Source: an uncultured Pelagibacteraceae bacterium (GTDB taxonomy: Bacteria > Pseudomonadota > Alphaproteobacteria > Pelagibacterales > Pelagibacteraceae). Taken from it: 64,000 nt of DNA. The notes beneath the pieces were generated by a model. That model was not told where the DNA came from, did no database searches, and saw nothing but the letters and a program-made list of their open reading frames with translations. Every line of letters starts with the position of its first letter. Positions within the stretch are counted from its first letter, which is position 1. This document shows positions 55,841-63,166 of this stretch, one piece after another. The stretch is from positions 1 to 64,000 of the forward strand of contig CACBYE010000006.1 of the NCBI GenBank assembly GCA_902543375.1, given 5' to 3'. The position numbers and the translations under genes were made by a program.

Positions 55841-57218
55841 ATTTTTCTCTATATTTTTTAACTACTCTCAAGGCCACAATATTTAAACAAAGTGTTACTA
55901 AAAATAATGACATACCTAAAGCAAAAGCAGCTTGCGTTTTTGGGTCGCCAAAAGCTTGGTCACCAATTAGAATAACTACAATTTGAGCTGTAATCGTTGA
56001 AGTAGACTCTAAAGGATTTAAAGTTAAATTAGCAGCTAAACCAGAGGCCATAACAACTATCATTGTTTCTCCAATAGCTCTTGAAACACCAAGTAAAATA
56101 GATCCAACTATCCCCGGCAATGCCGCGGGAAAAATAACTCTCTTAATTGTTTCTGATTTAGTTGCTCCCATAGCGTAACTTCCATCTCTTAAACTTTGAG
56201 GCACACTTGTAATGACATCGTCACTTAAACTTGAAATAAATGGTATAATCATAATACCCATTACCCCTCCTGCTGCTAAAGCACTTTCAGCTGAAACTTC
56301 AAGACCCATTGAAGTTCCTAATTCTTTCAAAAATGGTCCAACAGTTAGGGCAGCAAAAAAACCATAAACAACTGTTGGTATACCAGCTAAAATTTCAATT
56401 AATGGTTTTGCATATTGTCTAACTTTAGTTGATGCATATTCAGCTAAATAAATTCCACTCATTAATCCAATTGGGATAGCAACGCACATAGCAATAAATG
56501 CAATAAAAAAAGTACCTGCAAAAATAGGGACTGCTCCAAAAGTATCTGAATACATTGTCGGATCTAAAGCCTCAGAAGAATCTCTAACAAAAGCTTTTGC
56601 TGGATACCAGTGAGTTCCAAAGACAAAATCAAATAATGGAATTACTTTAAAAAAATCTATAGTTTGAAATATAAGTGAGAAAACTATTCCAACAGTAGTT
56701 AATATTGCAGCTAAAGAAGCTGTAAATAAAACTGCGTTCAAAAATTTTTCAACTGGTTCTCTTGTTCTAGAATTAGATGAAATTCTTTTATACGCATAAG
56801 CAACAGAGGCAATAATTGCAGATAATACTATAACAACTTTTGAACTTTGAGCTATTGATCGAAGACTTAAATATTTTTCAGCTGAAGCTTCAATAAAAGG
56901 TGTAATTTCTCCAGTGAATTGCCCTCGAGACAATGCTTTTGATTTTTCGTATAATAAATTTAATTCATCATCAAGATAACCTTGATTTGAATAATCACTT
57001 AAGATTAATAGTTTTACAATTGTGGGCTCAAAAATTGCCCATAATGAAAAAATTATAAAGGCTGGTATTGCACACCAGATTGCAAGATAATAACCATAAA
57101 ACTGTGGTAATGCGGTTAATCTTTTTTTTGTAGATTGAATTGTATATGCTTTTTTGCGTCCAAAATAATAGCTTGTGAAACCTAGAAGAACAATAAATGT
57201 AAATAATATTAAGTTCAC
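55833..57218 (-). CDS. pstC: Phosphate ABC transporter permease PstC (long form)
   Basis: 461 residues; E. coli PstC is 319. Extra N-terminal helices and a periplasmic segment (about 1-150) precede the core with IYLAEYASTKVRQYAKP near 259-275, GIPTVVYGFFA near 281-291 and SYAMGATKSETIKRV near 345-359 (EAA loop). Transfers phosphate through the inner membrane with PstA. Confidence 0.95.
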   Translation of the reverse strand: MNLILFTFIVLLGFTSYYFGRKKAYTIQSTKKRLTALPQFYGYYLAIWCAIPAFIIFSLWAIFEPTIVKLLILSDYSNQGYLDDELNLLYEKSKALSRGQFTGEITPFIEASAEKYLSLRSIAQSSKVVIVLSAIIASVAYAYKRISSNSRTREPVEKFLNAVLFTASLAAILTTVGIVFSLIFQTIDFFKVIPLFDFVFGTHWYPAKAFVRDSSEALDPTMYSDTFGAVPIFAGTFFIAFIAMCVAIPIGLMSGIYLAEYASTKVRQYAKPLIEILAGIPTVVYGFFAALTVGPFLKELGTSMGLEVSAESALAAGGVMGIMIIPFISSLSDDVITSVPQSLRDGSYAMGATKSETIKRVIFPAALPGIVGSILLGVSRAIGETMIVVMASGLAANLTLNPLESTSTITAQIVVILIGDQAFGDPKTQAAFALGMSLFLVTLCLNIVALRVVKKYREKYE

Positions 57219-57253
57219 AGAATCTCCTTAAGTGAGGACTTTACTCTTTTTTT

Positions 57254-57285
57254 AAAAAAAAGGGGTCTAAAAAGACCCCCTTTTT
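57254..57285 (-). terminator. Hairpin with U-run between pstS and pstC
   Basis: In the minus-strand RNA GGGGTC-N6-GACCCC (flanked by A5/T5 pairing) is followed by eight T residues. Classical Rho-independent form, placed 24 nt after the pstS stop. Likely a partial terminator that makes pstS more abundant than pstCAB. Confidence 0.8.
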
Positions 57286-57309
57286 AATCATTTGTTAACT
57301 GAGGAATAA

Positions 57310-58341
57310 TTAATTACCCATAGCAACTAGCTTCGTAGCATTAGTTCTAGTTGTTTTATACAACTTAGAGTCTAATGGCACTAAACCAATGTCTGCTAAG
57401 TAACCACCTTTTCCAATAGCTTTCTTAGTTGTGAATTCTTTCACAAACTCATGTAAGCCTGGAATTACTCCAACGTGTGCTTTTTTCACGTAGAAGAATA
57501 AAGGTCTAGCAACAGCATAACTGTAGTCTTGAATAGACTTTAATGACGGTTGTCCACCATCAATACTTGCTGCTTGCAATTTATCTTTTGCAGCTAAGAA
57601 ATAACTGAAACCAAAGAAACCAAACATTTCTTTATCTTGAGTTAACTTTTGGATGATTAAACTATCGTTTTCTCCAACTTCAATAGCAGCACCATCTTCT
57701 CTGTAAAGTTTTTGAGGTTTTTTGTATTTTTTATTTCCAGCTTCAAAACCAGCTTTATAAAGAGCTTTAGCTTCTTTAGTCATACCTTTTTTCATTACTA
57801 AAGAATTCCAAGCATCTCTAGTTCCTGATGTTCCTGGTGGGATCATCACTGAAATTTTTTGTTTTGGTAAGCTAGGGTCAATTTGGTCCCAAGTTTTATA
57901 AATATTTGGAACTAATTTACCATCAACAACTGTATGAGCAGCAAGTGCTAAATATAATTGTTCTTTAGTAAAGTTTACTGGTTTTGCATCTTTGCTGTAA
58001 GCTAATGTAATACCATCGTTACCAATTACGATCTCAACGATATCATTAACACCATTTTTCTTACATAGAGCTTTTTCTTTATCTTTCATAGCTCTTGATG
58101 CATTTGTAATATCTGGATGTTGTTCACCTACACCAGCACAGAATAGTTTAGCTCCACCACCAGTACCAGTAGACTCGATTACAGGAGTTTTAAATCCTGA
58201 ACCACCAAATCTTTCAGCAACAACTGTTGCATAAGGGAATACTGTAGAAGAACCAACTATCTTAATTTGATCTCTTGCTTGAGCAACAGTTGCAATTGAA
58301 AGTGCAACTAAAGAAGCAATTACTATAGTTAGTTTTTTCAT
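57310..58341 (-). CDS. pstS: Phosphate-binding protein PstS
   Basis: 343 residues with a signal peptide (AQA cleavage near 22). IVGSSTVFPYATVVAERFGG near 29-48, ESTGTGGGAKLFCAG near 56-70 and IPPGTSGTRDAWNSLVMK near 167-184 are phosphate-binding loops of the PstS-like family. High-affinity periplasmic phosphate capture. Ribosome binding site AAAGGA 7 nt before ATG. Preceded by a Pho box and -10. Confidence 0.96.
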   Translation of the reverse strand: MKKLTIVIASLVALSIATVAQARDQIKIVGSSTVFPYATVVAERFGGSGFKTPVIESTGTGGGAKLFCAGVGEQHPDITNASRAMKDKEKALCKKNGVNDIVEIVIGNDGITLAYSKDAKPVNFTKEQLYLALAAHTVVDGKLVPNIYKTWDQIDPSLPKQKISVMIPPGTSGTRDAWNSLVMKKGMTKEAKALYKAGFEAGNKKYKKPQKLYREDGAAIEVGENDSLIIQKLTQDKEMFGFFGFSYFLAAKDKLQAASIDGGQPSLKSIQDYSYAVARPLFFYVKKAHVGVIPGLHEFVKEFTTKKAIGKGGYLADIGLVPLDSKLYKTTRTNATKLVAMGN

Positions 58342-58385
58342 TTTTTAATCCTTTCGTTATTTATTAATTAAAAGATGATTGACTC

Positions 58386-58426
58386 GTATAAATTTTTTGA
58401 ATCTTTAATATTACAGAATTGTTACA
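58386..58426 (-). promoter_or_regulatory. Pho box and -10 of the pstS promoter
   Basis: On the minus strand TGTAACAATTC and TGTAATATTAA form a tandem 11-nt repeat (58426-58405), the PhoB box design. A -10-like TTATAC lies at 58391-58386, 24 nt after the second repeat begins, leaving about 38 nt of leader. Confidence 0.75.
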
Positions 58427-58448
58427 CTTTTGTTAAAAAGGTAACTTT

Positions 58449-59057
58449 TTAGTTGTATTTTTTTGATATAATTATTTGATCAATATCAGTTTCTAAGCCA
58501 CCAATACATGAAACAGGGTTTACCTGTTCATTAAGAGCTAGTTCTTTGGTTGGACGTAAAGTTATTTCTAGTTTTACTAAGTTTACTAATTCCTCTCTAA
58601 TTTCTTCATCATATCTCCAGCTTGGCCATGAACTTGGGGTTGAAAATATAGAGGTTAAATAGCTTGTAGCCATAGTATATCTATAATTACTCAAATTTTC
58701 ATTCCTCAATAAAAAATCTCTTACAGAATTAAAAATATTCCTACATCTAAAAGAATCTGAAAAATAATTTTCCTTCTTGAGATTTCTATTCATAGGAACA
58801 GAAACAATTAAATCAATTGAATTTTTAGAATACGAGGTAACTACGTCTGTATAAAATTCAGCTTCAGTAACTTCTAAATGATCTTTAATAGAAGGATATG
58901 AAGTTTTCAAATCTGCCTCTAATCTAAAAATTCCAATATCAAAAACTGTAAGTTGCTGATTTCTTAATAATGTTGTGATATCTTTAGAAAAAACACTTGT
59001 TGTTATAGAGCTTAATAAAAAAGCAAAAATCAAAATATTTTTGAATATTTTAACCAT
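58449..59057 (-). CDS. Unknown secreted protein between phoR and pstS
   Basis: 202 residues with an N-terminal signal peptide (MVKIFKNILIFAFLLSSITT, cleavage after VFS near 24). The mature part is mixed, with two Cys (FRCRNIF near 106, PVSCIGG near 184) that could form a disulfide. No family recognised. Same strand as phoR and pstS, with 91 nt before and 107 nt after, so it may have its own promoter. Position suggests a phosphate-starvation role, not proven. Confidence 0.75.
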   Translation of the reverse strand: MVKIFKNILIFAFLLSSITTSVFSKDITTLLRNQQLTVFDIGIFRLEADLKTSYPSIKDHLEVTEAEFYTDVVTSYSKNSIDLIVSVPMNRNLKKENYFSDSFRCRNIFNSVRDFLLRNENLSNYRYTMATSYLTSIFSTPSSWPSWRYDEEIREELVNLVKLEITLRPTKELALNEQVNPVSCIGGLETDIDQIIISKKYN

Positions 59058-59148
59058 ATAAAAAAATTAATTAAAAGATTAACATTAATCAAGTAAAGAA
59101 TTGTTAAAAAAACCTTCTAAAACTATTACAATATAATATTTTTTAAAT

Positions 59149-60294
59149 TTAAGTTTTCGCTGGTAAATAAATTTGAATTTCAGTTCCTTGGTTTTCCTCA
59201 CTTAGAATCTCATAGTGTCCACGATGTTGAGTAACTATATGTTTAACAATAGCTAATCCTAAACCGGTTCCACCAACCTTGTTACTTTGTTCAAGATCTA
59301 CCCTAAAAAATCTTTCTGTAATTCTAGAAATATATCTTTGAGGAATGCCAACACCTTCGTCTTTAATACTGATCATAAAATTTTTTTCTAACAATTTACC
59401 GTCGCTAATTTTGCTTGATATAAAAATAGACTTATTTTCCTTTGAATACTTAATTGCATTATCTAAAAGATTAGAAAAAACAGTTTGTAAATTTTTTTCA
59501 TCTCCAATAACAACTGTTGGATTGGCGAGAGATAAATTAATATTTAATTTCTTTCTTTTTAAAATAATCTCAAAATTACTGATGATTGTTTTGAAAAGAT
59601 CATTTATATCAACTAAAAAGTTTGGCCTTATGTGTTCTTCTAATTCAATTCTTGTGAGTATTAAAAGATCATTAATTAAATTTTCCATTCTATTTGATTG
59701 ATCAGTCATTATTTTCATAAATTTTTTTTTAGCCTTTTCATCATCTGACGCTGGGCCCTCAATTGTTTCTAGTGATCCTTTGATTGCCATTAAAGGTGTT
59801 CTTAATTCATGGCTTACATTTGCTACAAAATCAGTTTTAAATTTTTGTGCTTTTGTAATTTCAGTAAAATCTTTTAAAAATAACACAACGGAGTCTGGTT
59901 CAGTAAACAAATGAGTTGGGCCAGGAATAATATAAATTTTATAGAATTGATATGATGGGAGGTCTATTTCAACATCGATATTTTTTGTTTTATTTTCTAC
60001 GATAGCTTTTTCAATATTTTCTATTAATTCTGGTTTTCGAATTATAGAAGATATGTTTTTATCAATTAAATTACTTCCAAATCTTTTTAATGCACTTGGA
60101 TTGGCATATTTAATTATGTTAAATTTATTTAATGCAAAAAATTGATCTTCAAGCTCATCAATAATTACTCTTTTTGTTTTTTCTTCTCTTTTATTAACTA
60201 TTGTAGCGGTATTTATTGATTTATTTTTTTTTTGATTAAGTAAATAGAGAAGATAAACTATCACAACTATAAGTAGAATGACGAAATATTCCAT
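59149..60294 (-). CDS. phoR: Phosphate sensor histidine kinase PhoR
   Basis: 381 residues. One N-terminal helix (3-20), a PAS-like region (about 45-145), HisKA with His162 in FVANVSHELRTP, and a HATPase with NLLDNAIKYS near 282-291 and GGTGLGLAIV near 340-349. It has no large periplasmic domain, fitting PhoR which senses through PhoU/Pst. It phosphorylates PhoB at low phosphate. Here phoR is upstream of pstS rather than beside phoB. Confidence 0.9.
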   Translation of the reverse strand: MEYFVILLIVVIVYLLYLLNQKKNKSINTATIVNKREEKTKRVIIDELEDQFFALNKFNIIKYANPSALKRFGSNLIDKNISSIIRKPELIENIEKAIVENKTKNIDVEIDLPSYQFYKIYIIPGPTHLFTEPDSVVLFLKDFTEITKAQKFKTDFVANVSHELRTPLMAIKGSLETIEGPASDDEKAKKKFMKIMTDQSNRMENLINDLLILTRIELEEHIRPNFLVDINDLFKTIISNFEIILKRKKLNINLSLANPTVVIGDEKNLQTVFSNLLDNAIKYSKENKSIFISSKISDGKLLEKNFMISIKDEGVGIPQRYISRITERFFRVDLEQSNKVGGTGLGLAIVKHIVTQHRGHYEILSEENQGTEIQIYLPAKT

Positions 60295-60359
60295 AAATTT
60301 AGATGGCTTAATTTTGCATCATTACACTTTTTAATGCAAATAAATTAAGGAAAAATTAA

Positions 60360-61367
60360 CTAATGATTTGGTGAAATATTGTTAAAAAATATTTTTGCTG
60401 TTTCTTCCCAAGTGAATTTTTTTGCAAATTCAAGACAATCATTTCTGTCAACTTTTAAAGCTTTTTGTGCTGATACTTTAAGATCATCATCTAAACAATT
60501 TATTTTGGATCCTTCAAATATATCTTTAGGGCCTGGAACAGGATACGCAGCAACAGGTGTTCCGCAATTTAAAGCTTCTGTAACTACAATTCCAAATGTA
60601 TCTGTTTTACTAGGGAAAACAAAAACATCAGAGGATGCAAAATGTGATGCTAATTCACCATTTGTTTTTTCTCCTAAAAAAATATCTTTAGGGAATTCTT
60701 TTTTCAATTTTTTTAAATCAGGTCCTTTTCCTATAATTATTTTTGTACCTTCTAAATCACATTCTAAAAAAGCTCTTATGTTTTTTTCAACTGCAACTCT
60801 TCCAACATAAATCCAAATAGGTCTTTTATGAGGTAAATCAATTTTTTTAGGGTTCTTAAAAGCTCCATGATTTCCTCCTCTAGTCCAAGTAATCATTTTA
60901 TTGTCATCTATACCTATATCGATTAATTCTTTTCTCATAGACTCTGTAGTTACTAAAATTCTCTCAGCCTTATTATGAAAATTTGCTAAGAATTTTTCAG
61001 CCCATTTTGCTGGTATAATAGGAAAGTAAAGTTTTAGATATTTATCAAATCTTGTATGGAAACTCGTAGTAAACTTTAGATTATTTTTTAAACAATATCT
61101 TCTTGCCATAGTGCCTATCGGGCCTTCGGTAGCGATATGAATTGCATCTGGATTGATTTTCTTTATTAAATTACCAACTCTTGGCCATACATTTATAGAC
61201 AACTTAATTTCATTATATTTCGGCATCGGAAAAGTAAAAAATAAGTCAGGTGTAATATATTCTATTCTATGACCTTGTTCTTTTAATACATTACCTGTTT
61301 CATGTAAGGTTCTTACGACACCATTTACTTGTGGAAAATATGCATCTGTAGCAATTAAAATTTTCAT
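60360..61367 (-). CDS. agt: GT4 glycosyltransferase, probable Agt-type diacylglycerol glycosyltransferase
   Basis: 335 residues, GT-B fold. Opening ATDAYFPQVNGVVRTLHETG near 6-25, PDAIHIATEGPIG near 73-85, IYVGRVAVEKNIRAFLECDLEGTK near 185-208, and SKTDTFGIVVTEALNCGTPVAAYP near 252-275. This resembles alpha-glycosyltransferases that make glycolipids from diacylglycerol; Agt beside the phosphoesterase PlcP is the known pair for lipid remodelling under phosphate limitation in marine bacteria. Follows the phosphoesterase after 3 nt. Sugar donor and exact acceptor not shown by sequence. Confidence 0.82.
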   Translation of the reverse strand: MKILIATDAYFPQVNGVVRTLHETGNVLKEQGHRIEYITPDLFFTFPMPKYNEIKLSINVWPRVGNLIKKINPDAIHIATEGPIGTMARRYCLKNNLKFTTSFHTRFDKYLKLYFPIIPAKWAEKFLANFHNKAERILVTTESMRKELIDIGIDDNKMITWTRGGNHGAFKNPKKIDLPHKRPIWIYVGRVAVEKNIRAFLECDLEGTKIIIGKGPDLKKLKKEFPKDIFLGEKTNGELASHFASSDVFVFPSKTDTFGIVVTEALNCGTPVAAYPVPGPKDIFEGSKINCLDDDLKVSAQKALKVDRNDCLEFAKKFTWEETAKIFFNNISPNH

Positions 61368-61370
61368 TAA

Positions 61371-62183
61371 TTATGAAGCTTTTTTTAATTCTTCAGTTTT
61401 AATTGGTTTAATTATTTCTTTATCGTCTAAATATTGTTCTCTTATTTTGTCCCAATATAATATTTCAAAACTACCATCATAATTTTCGGCTAATGCGGTA
61501 CAAGATTCAACCCAGTCTCCACAATTTAAATAATTGACCCCATTAAAGTCTCTATCCTCAGCATGATGGATGTGGCCACAAATAATTCCATCAAATTTTT
61601 TTCTTTTTGCATAATCTGAAAGTGTTTTTTCATATTCACCAATATATTTAACTGCATTTTTGACTTTATACTTTAAAAATTTTGCAAGAGACCAATATTC
61701 TTTTCCTCTCAATCTTCTAAAAAAGTTAATTATTACATTTAATTTTAATAGTAAATTATAGGCTATTGATCCAAGTTTAGATAACCATTTAGCATGTTTC
61801 ATAACACCATCCCAAGCATCACCATGAACAACAACATATTTTTTTCCTGCATTTGTTTCATGAATAACTCTATTAACCATATGGATGTCACCAAAATGCA
61901 TTGGAATAAATTTTCTTAACATTTCGTCATGATTACCCATTATGTAGAAAACTTTGGTACCATGTCTAGCTTTTCTTAAAATTTTTTGGATTACATCATT
62001 ATGTTCTTGAGGCCAAAAAAAACTTTTTTGCATTTCCCAGATATCTATAATGTCCCCTACAAGATAAAGATTTTCGGATCTTGAGTTTTTAAAAAACTCT
62101 AAAAGTTTTTTCGCCTGACAACCCTTGGTACCTAAATGAACATCAGAAATAAATATACTTTTATATTTAAGTAAATTAGGCAT
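61371..62183 (-). CDS. plcP: Metallophosphoesterase, probable PlcP-type phospholipase C
   Basis: 270 residues. Calcineurin-like metal motifs are FISDVHLG near 11-18 (Asp14, His16), GDIIDIW near 43-49, GNHDE near 83-87, VVVHGDAWD near 117-125, and CGHIHHAE near 201-208. It resembles LpxH-like phosphoesterases, but its pairing with a GT4 gene, and with the pst/pho block, fits PlcP, which releases diacylglycerol from phospholipids when phosphate is scarce. A Pho box lies upstream. Confidence 0.82.
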   Translation of the reverse strand: MPNLLKYKSIFISDVHLGTKGCQAKKLLEFFKNSRSENLYLVGDIIDIWEMQKSFFWPQEHNDVIQKILRKARHGTKVFYIMGNHDEMLRKFIPMHFGDIHMVNRVIHETNAGKKYVVVHGDAWDGVMKHAKWLSKLGSIAYNLLLKLNVIINFFRRLRGKEYWSLAKFLKYKVKNAVKYIGEYEKTLSDYAKRKKFDGIICGHIHHAEDRDFNGVNYLNCGDWVESCTALAENYDGSFEILYWDKIREQYLDDKEIIKPIKTEELKKAS

Positions 62184-62197
62184 TTAAAGACCTATAT

Positions 62198-62219
62198 TTT
62201 AATACAACTGTAACACGAA
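62198..62219 (+). promoter_or_regulatory. Candidate Pho box for the lipid kinase
   Basis: TTTAATACAAC followed by TGTAACACGAA is an 11-nt tandem of the same kind as at pstS, with the second core exact. A -10-like TTATTT is at 62231-62236. Points toward the gene at 62282. Confidence 0.5.
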
Positions 62220-62240
62220 TCATGTACTTCTTATTTCATT

Positions 62241-62262
62241 TGAATGTTACAAATTTGTTAAA
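62241..62262 (-). promoter_or_regulatory. Candidate Pho box for the phosphoesterase
   Basis: On the minus strand TTTAACAAATT followed by TGTAACATTCA makes an 11-nt tandem with the pstS-type core. A -10-like GTACAT begins 24 nt after the second repeat starts (62227), the same spacing as at pstS. Confidence 0.55.
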
Positions 62263-62281
62263 AATTTTTTAAGGATTAATT

Positions 62282-63166
62282 ATGTTATGTTGTTTGATTT
62301 ATAATTTGAATTCTTCCTCTGGAAGAAAATCTATATTCATAAATAGGATTTTATCTAAGTTAAAAGAGAATATTTCTGTAGACTACTTTGAAACAAAAAC
62401 AATAAATCAAGCTAAGAAAATTTTCAAAAATTTTAATCAAAAAAATTATGATCGACTAATAGTAGCTGGTGGTGATGGTTCAGTTTCTTTTGCAATTAAT
62501 GAATTAATTAAAAATAATTTTGATTTTAAAGACAATTTTGCCATAGGTTATATTCCTGCTGGCACTGCAAATTTGCTTCAAGCTGAATTATCAATGAATA
62601 AAAAAGTTGATGATATAGTAAATGTGTTGGTTTCTAATAATTATAAATCCTCTAATCTTGTAAAAATTAACGATAATTATTTCTTTTTAATGGCTGGTAT
62701 AGGATGGGATGCAAAAATTGTTCATTCAATTAATTCAAAAATTAAAAAGATTCTAGGTAAAATTATATTTGGTATCAAAGGTTTTCAATATTTCTTGTTT
62801 ATGAATAATAAAAAGTTAAATGTCACTTTTGATGGTCAATTTTATCAAGCAGACTGGATATTATCTTCAAATACCAAATATTACGCTGGACATCATAAAA
62901 TAAATAAAACAAATATTTTTGAAGAGAAATTAGTCACCTATATATTTAAAGATTTGACTAGGATTAGTTTATTATATTCAATTTTTTTAATAATTCTTAA
63001 TGGTGATTTAAGTAAAAATAAAAATGTTATTACTACTTATGCACAAAACATTACAATTGATGGAAATGATTTGATACCTGTTCAAATTGATGGAGATAAT
63101 TTTGGTTCATATAAAAAAATTCATTTAAATCTATCAAATAAAAAAGTGAATTTTCTTGTAAAATAA
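62282..63166 (+). CDS. Diacylglycerol kinase-family lipid kinase
   Basis: 294 residues. VAGGDGSVSFAINELI near 61-76 is the GGDG ATP-binding signature of the DAGK/YegS family and IPAGTANLLQAELS near 92-105 the second. Members phosphorylate diacylglycerol or related lipids. A good ribosome site (AAGGA) is 8 nt before ATG. Divergent from plcP-agt with a Pho box of its own, so probably part of the lipid response; the direction DAG to phosphatidate would oppose PlcP, which is puzzling. Confidence 0.85.
   Translation: MLCCLIYNLNSSSGRKSIFINRILSKLKENISVDYFETKTINQAKKIFKNFNQKNYDRLIVAGGDGSVSFAINELIKNNFDFKDNFAIGYIPAGTANLLQAELSMNKKVDDIVNVLVSNNYKSSNLVKINDNYFFLMAGIGWDAKIVHSINSKIKKILGKIIFGIKGFQYFLFMNNKKLNVTFDGQFYQADWILSSNTKYYAGHHKINKTNIFEEKLVTYIFKDLTRISLLYSIFLIILNGDLSKNKNVITTYAQNITIDGNDLIPVQIDGDNFGSYKKIHLNLSNKKVNFLVK

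Noticed and set aside
60295-60359. TGTAATG before phoR as a third-type Pho box
   Set aside because: Only one half-site; no partner core at 11 nt on either side.
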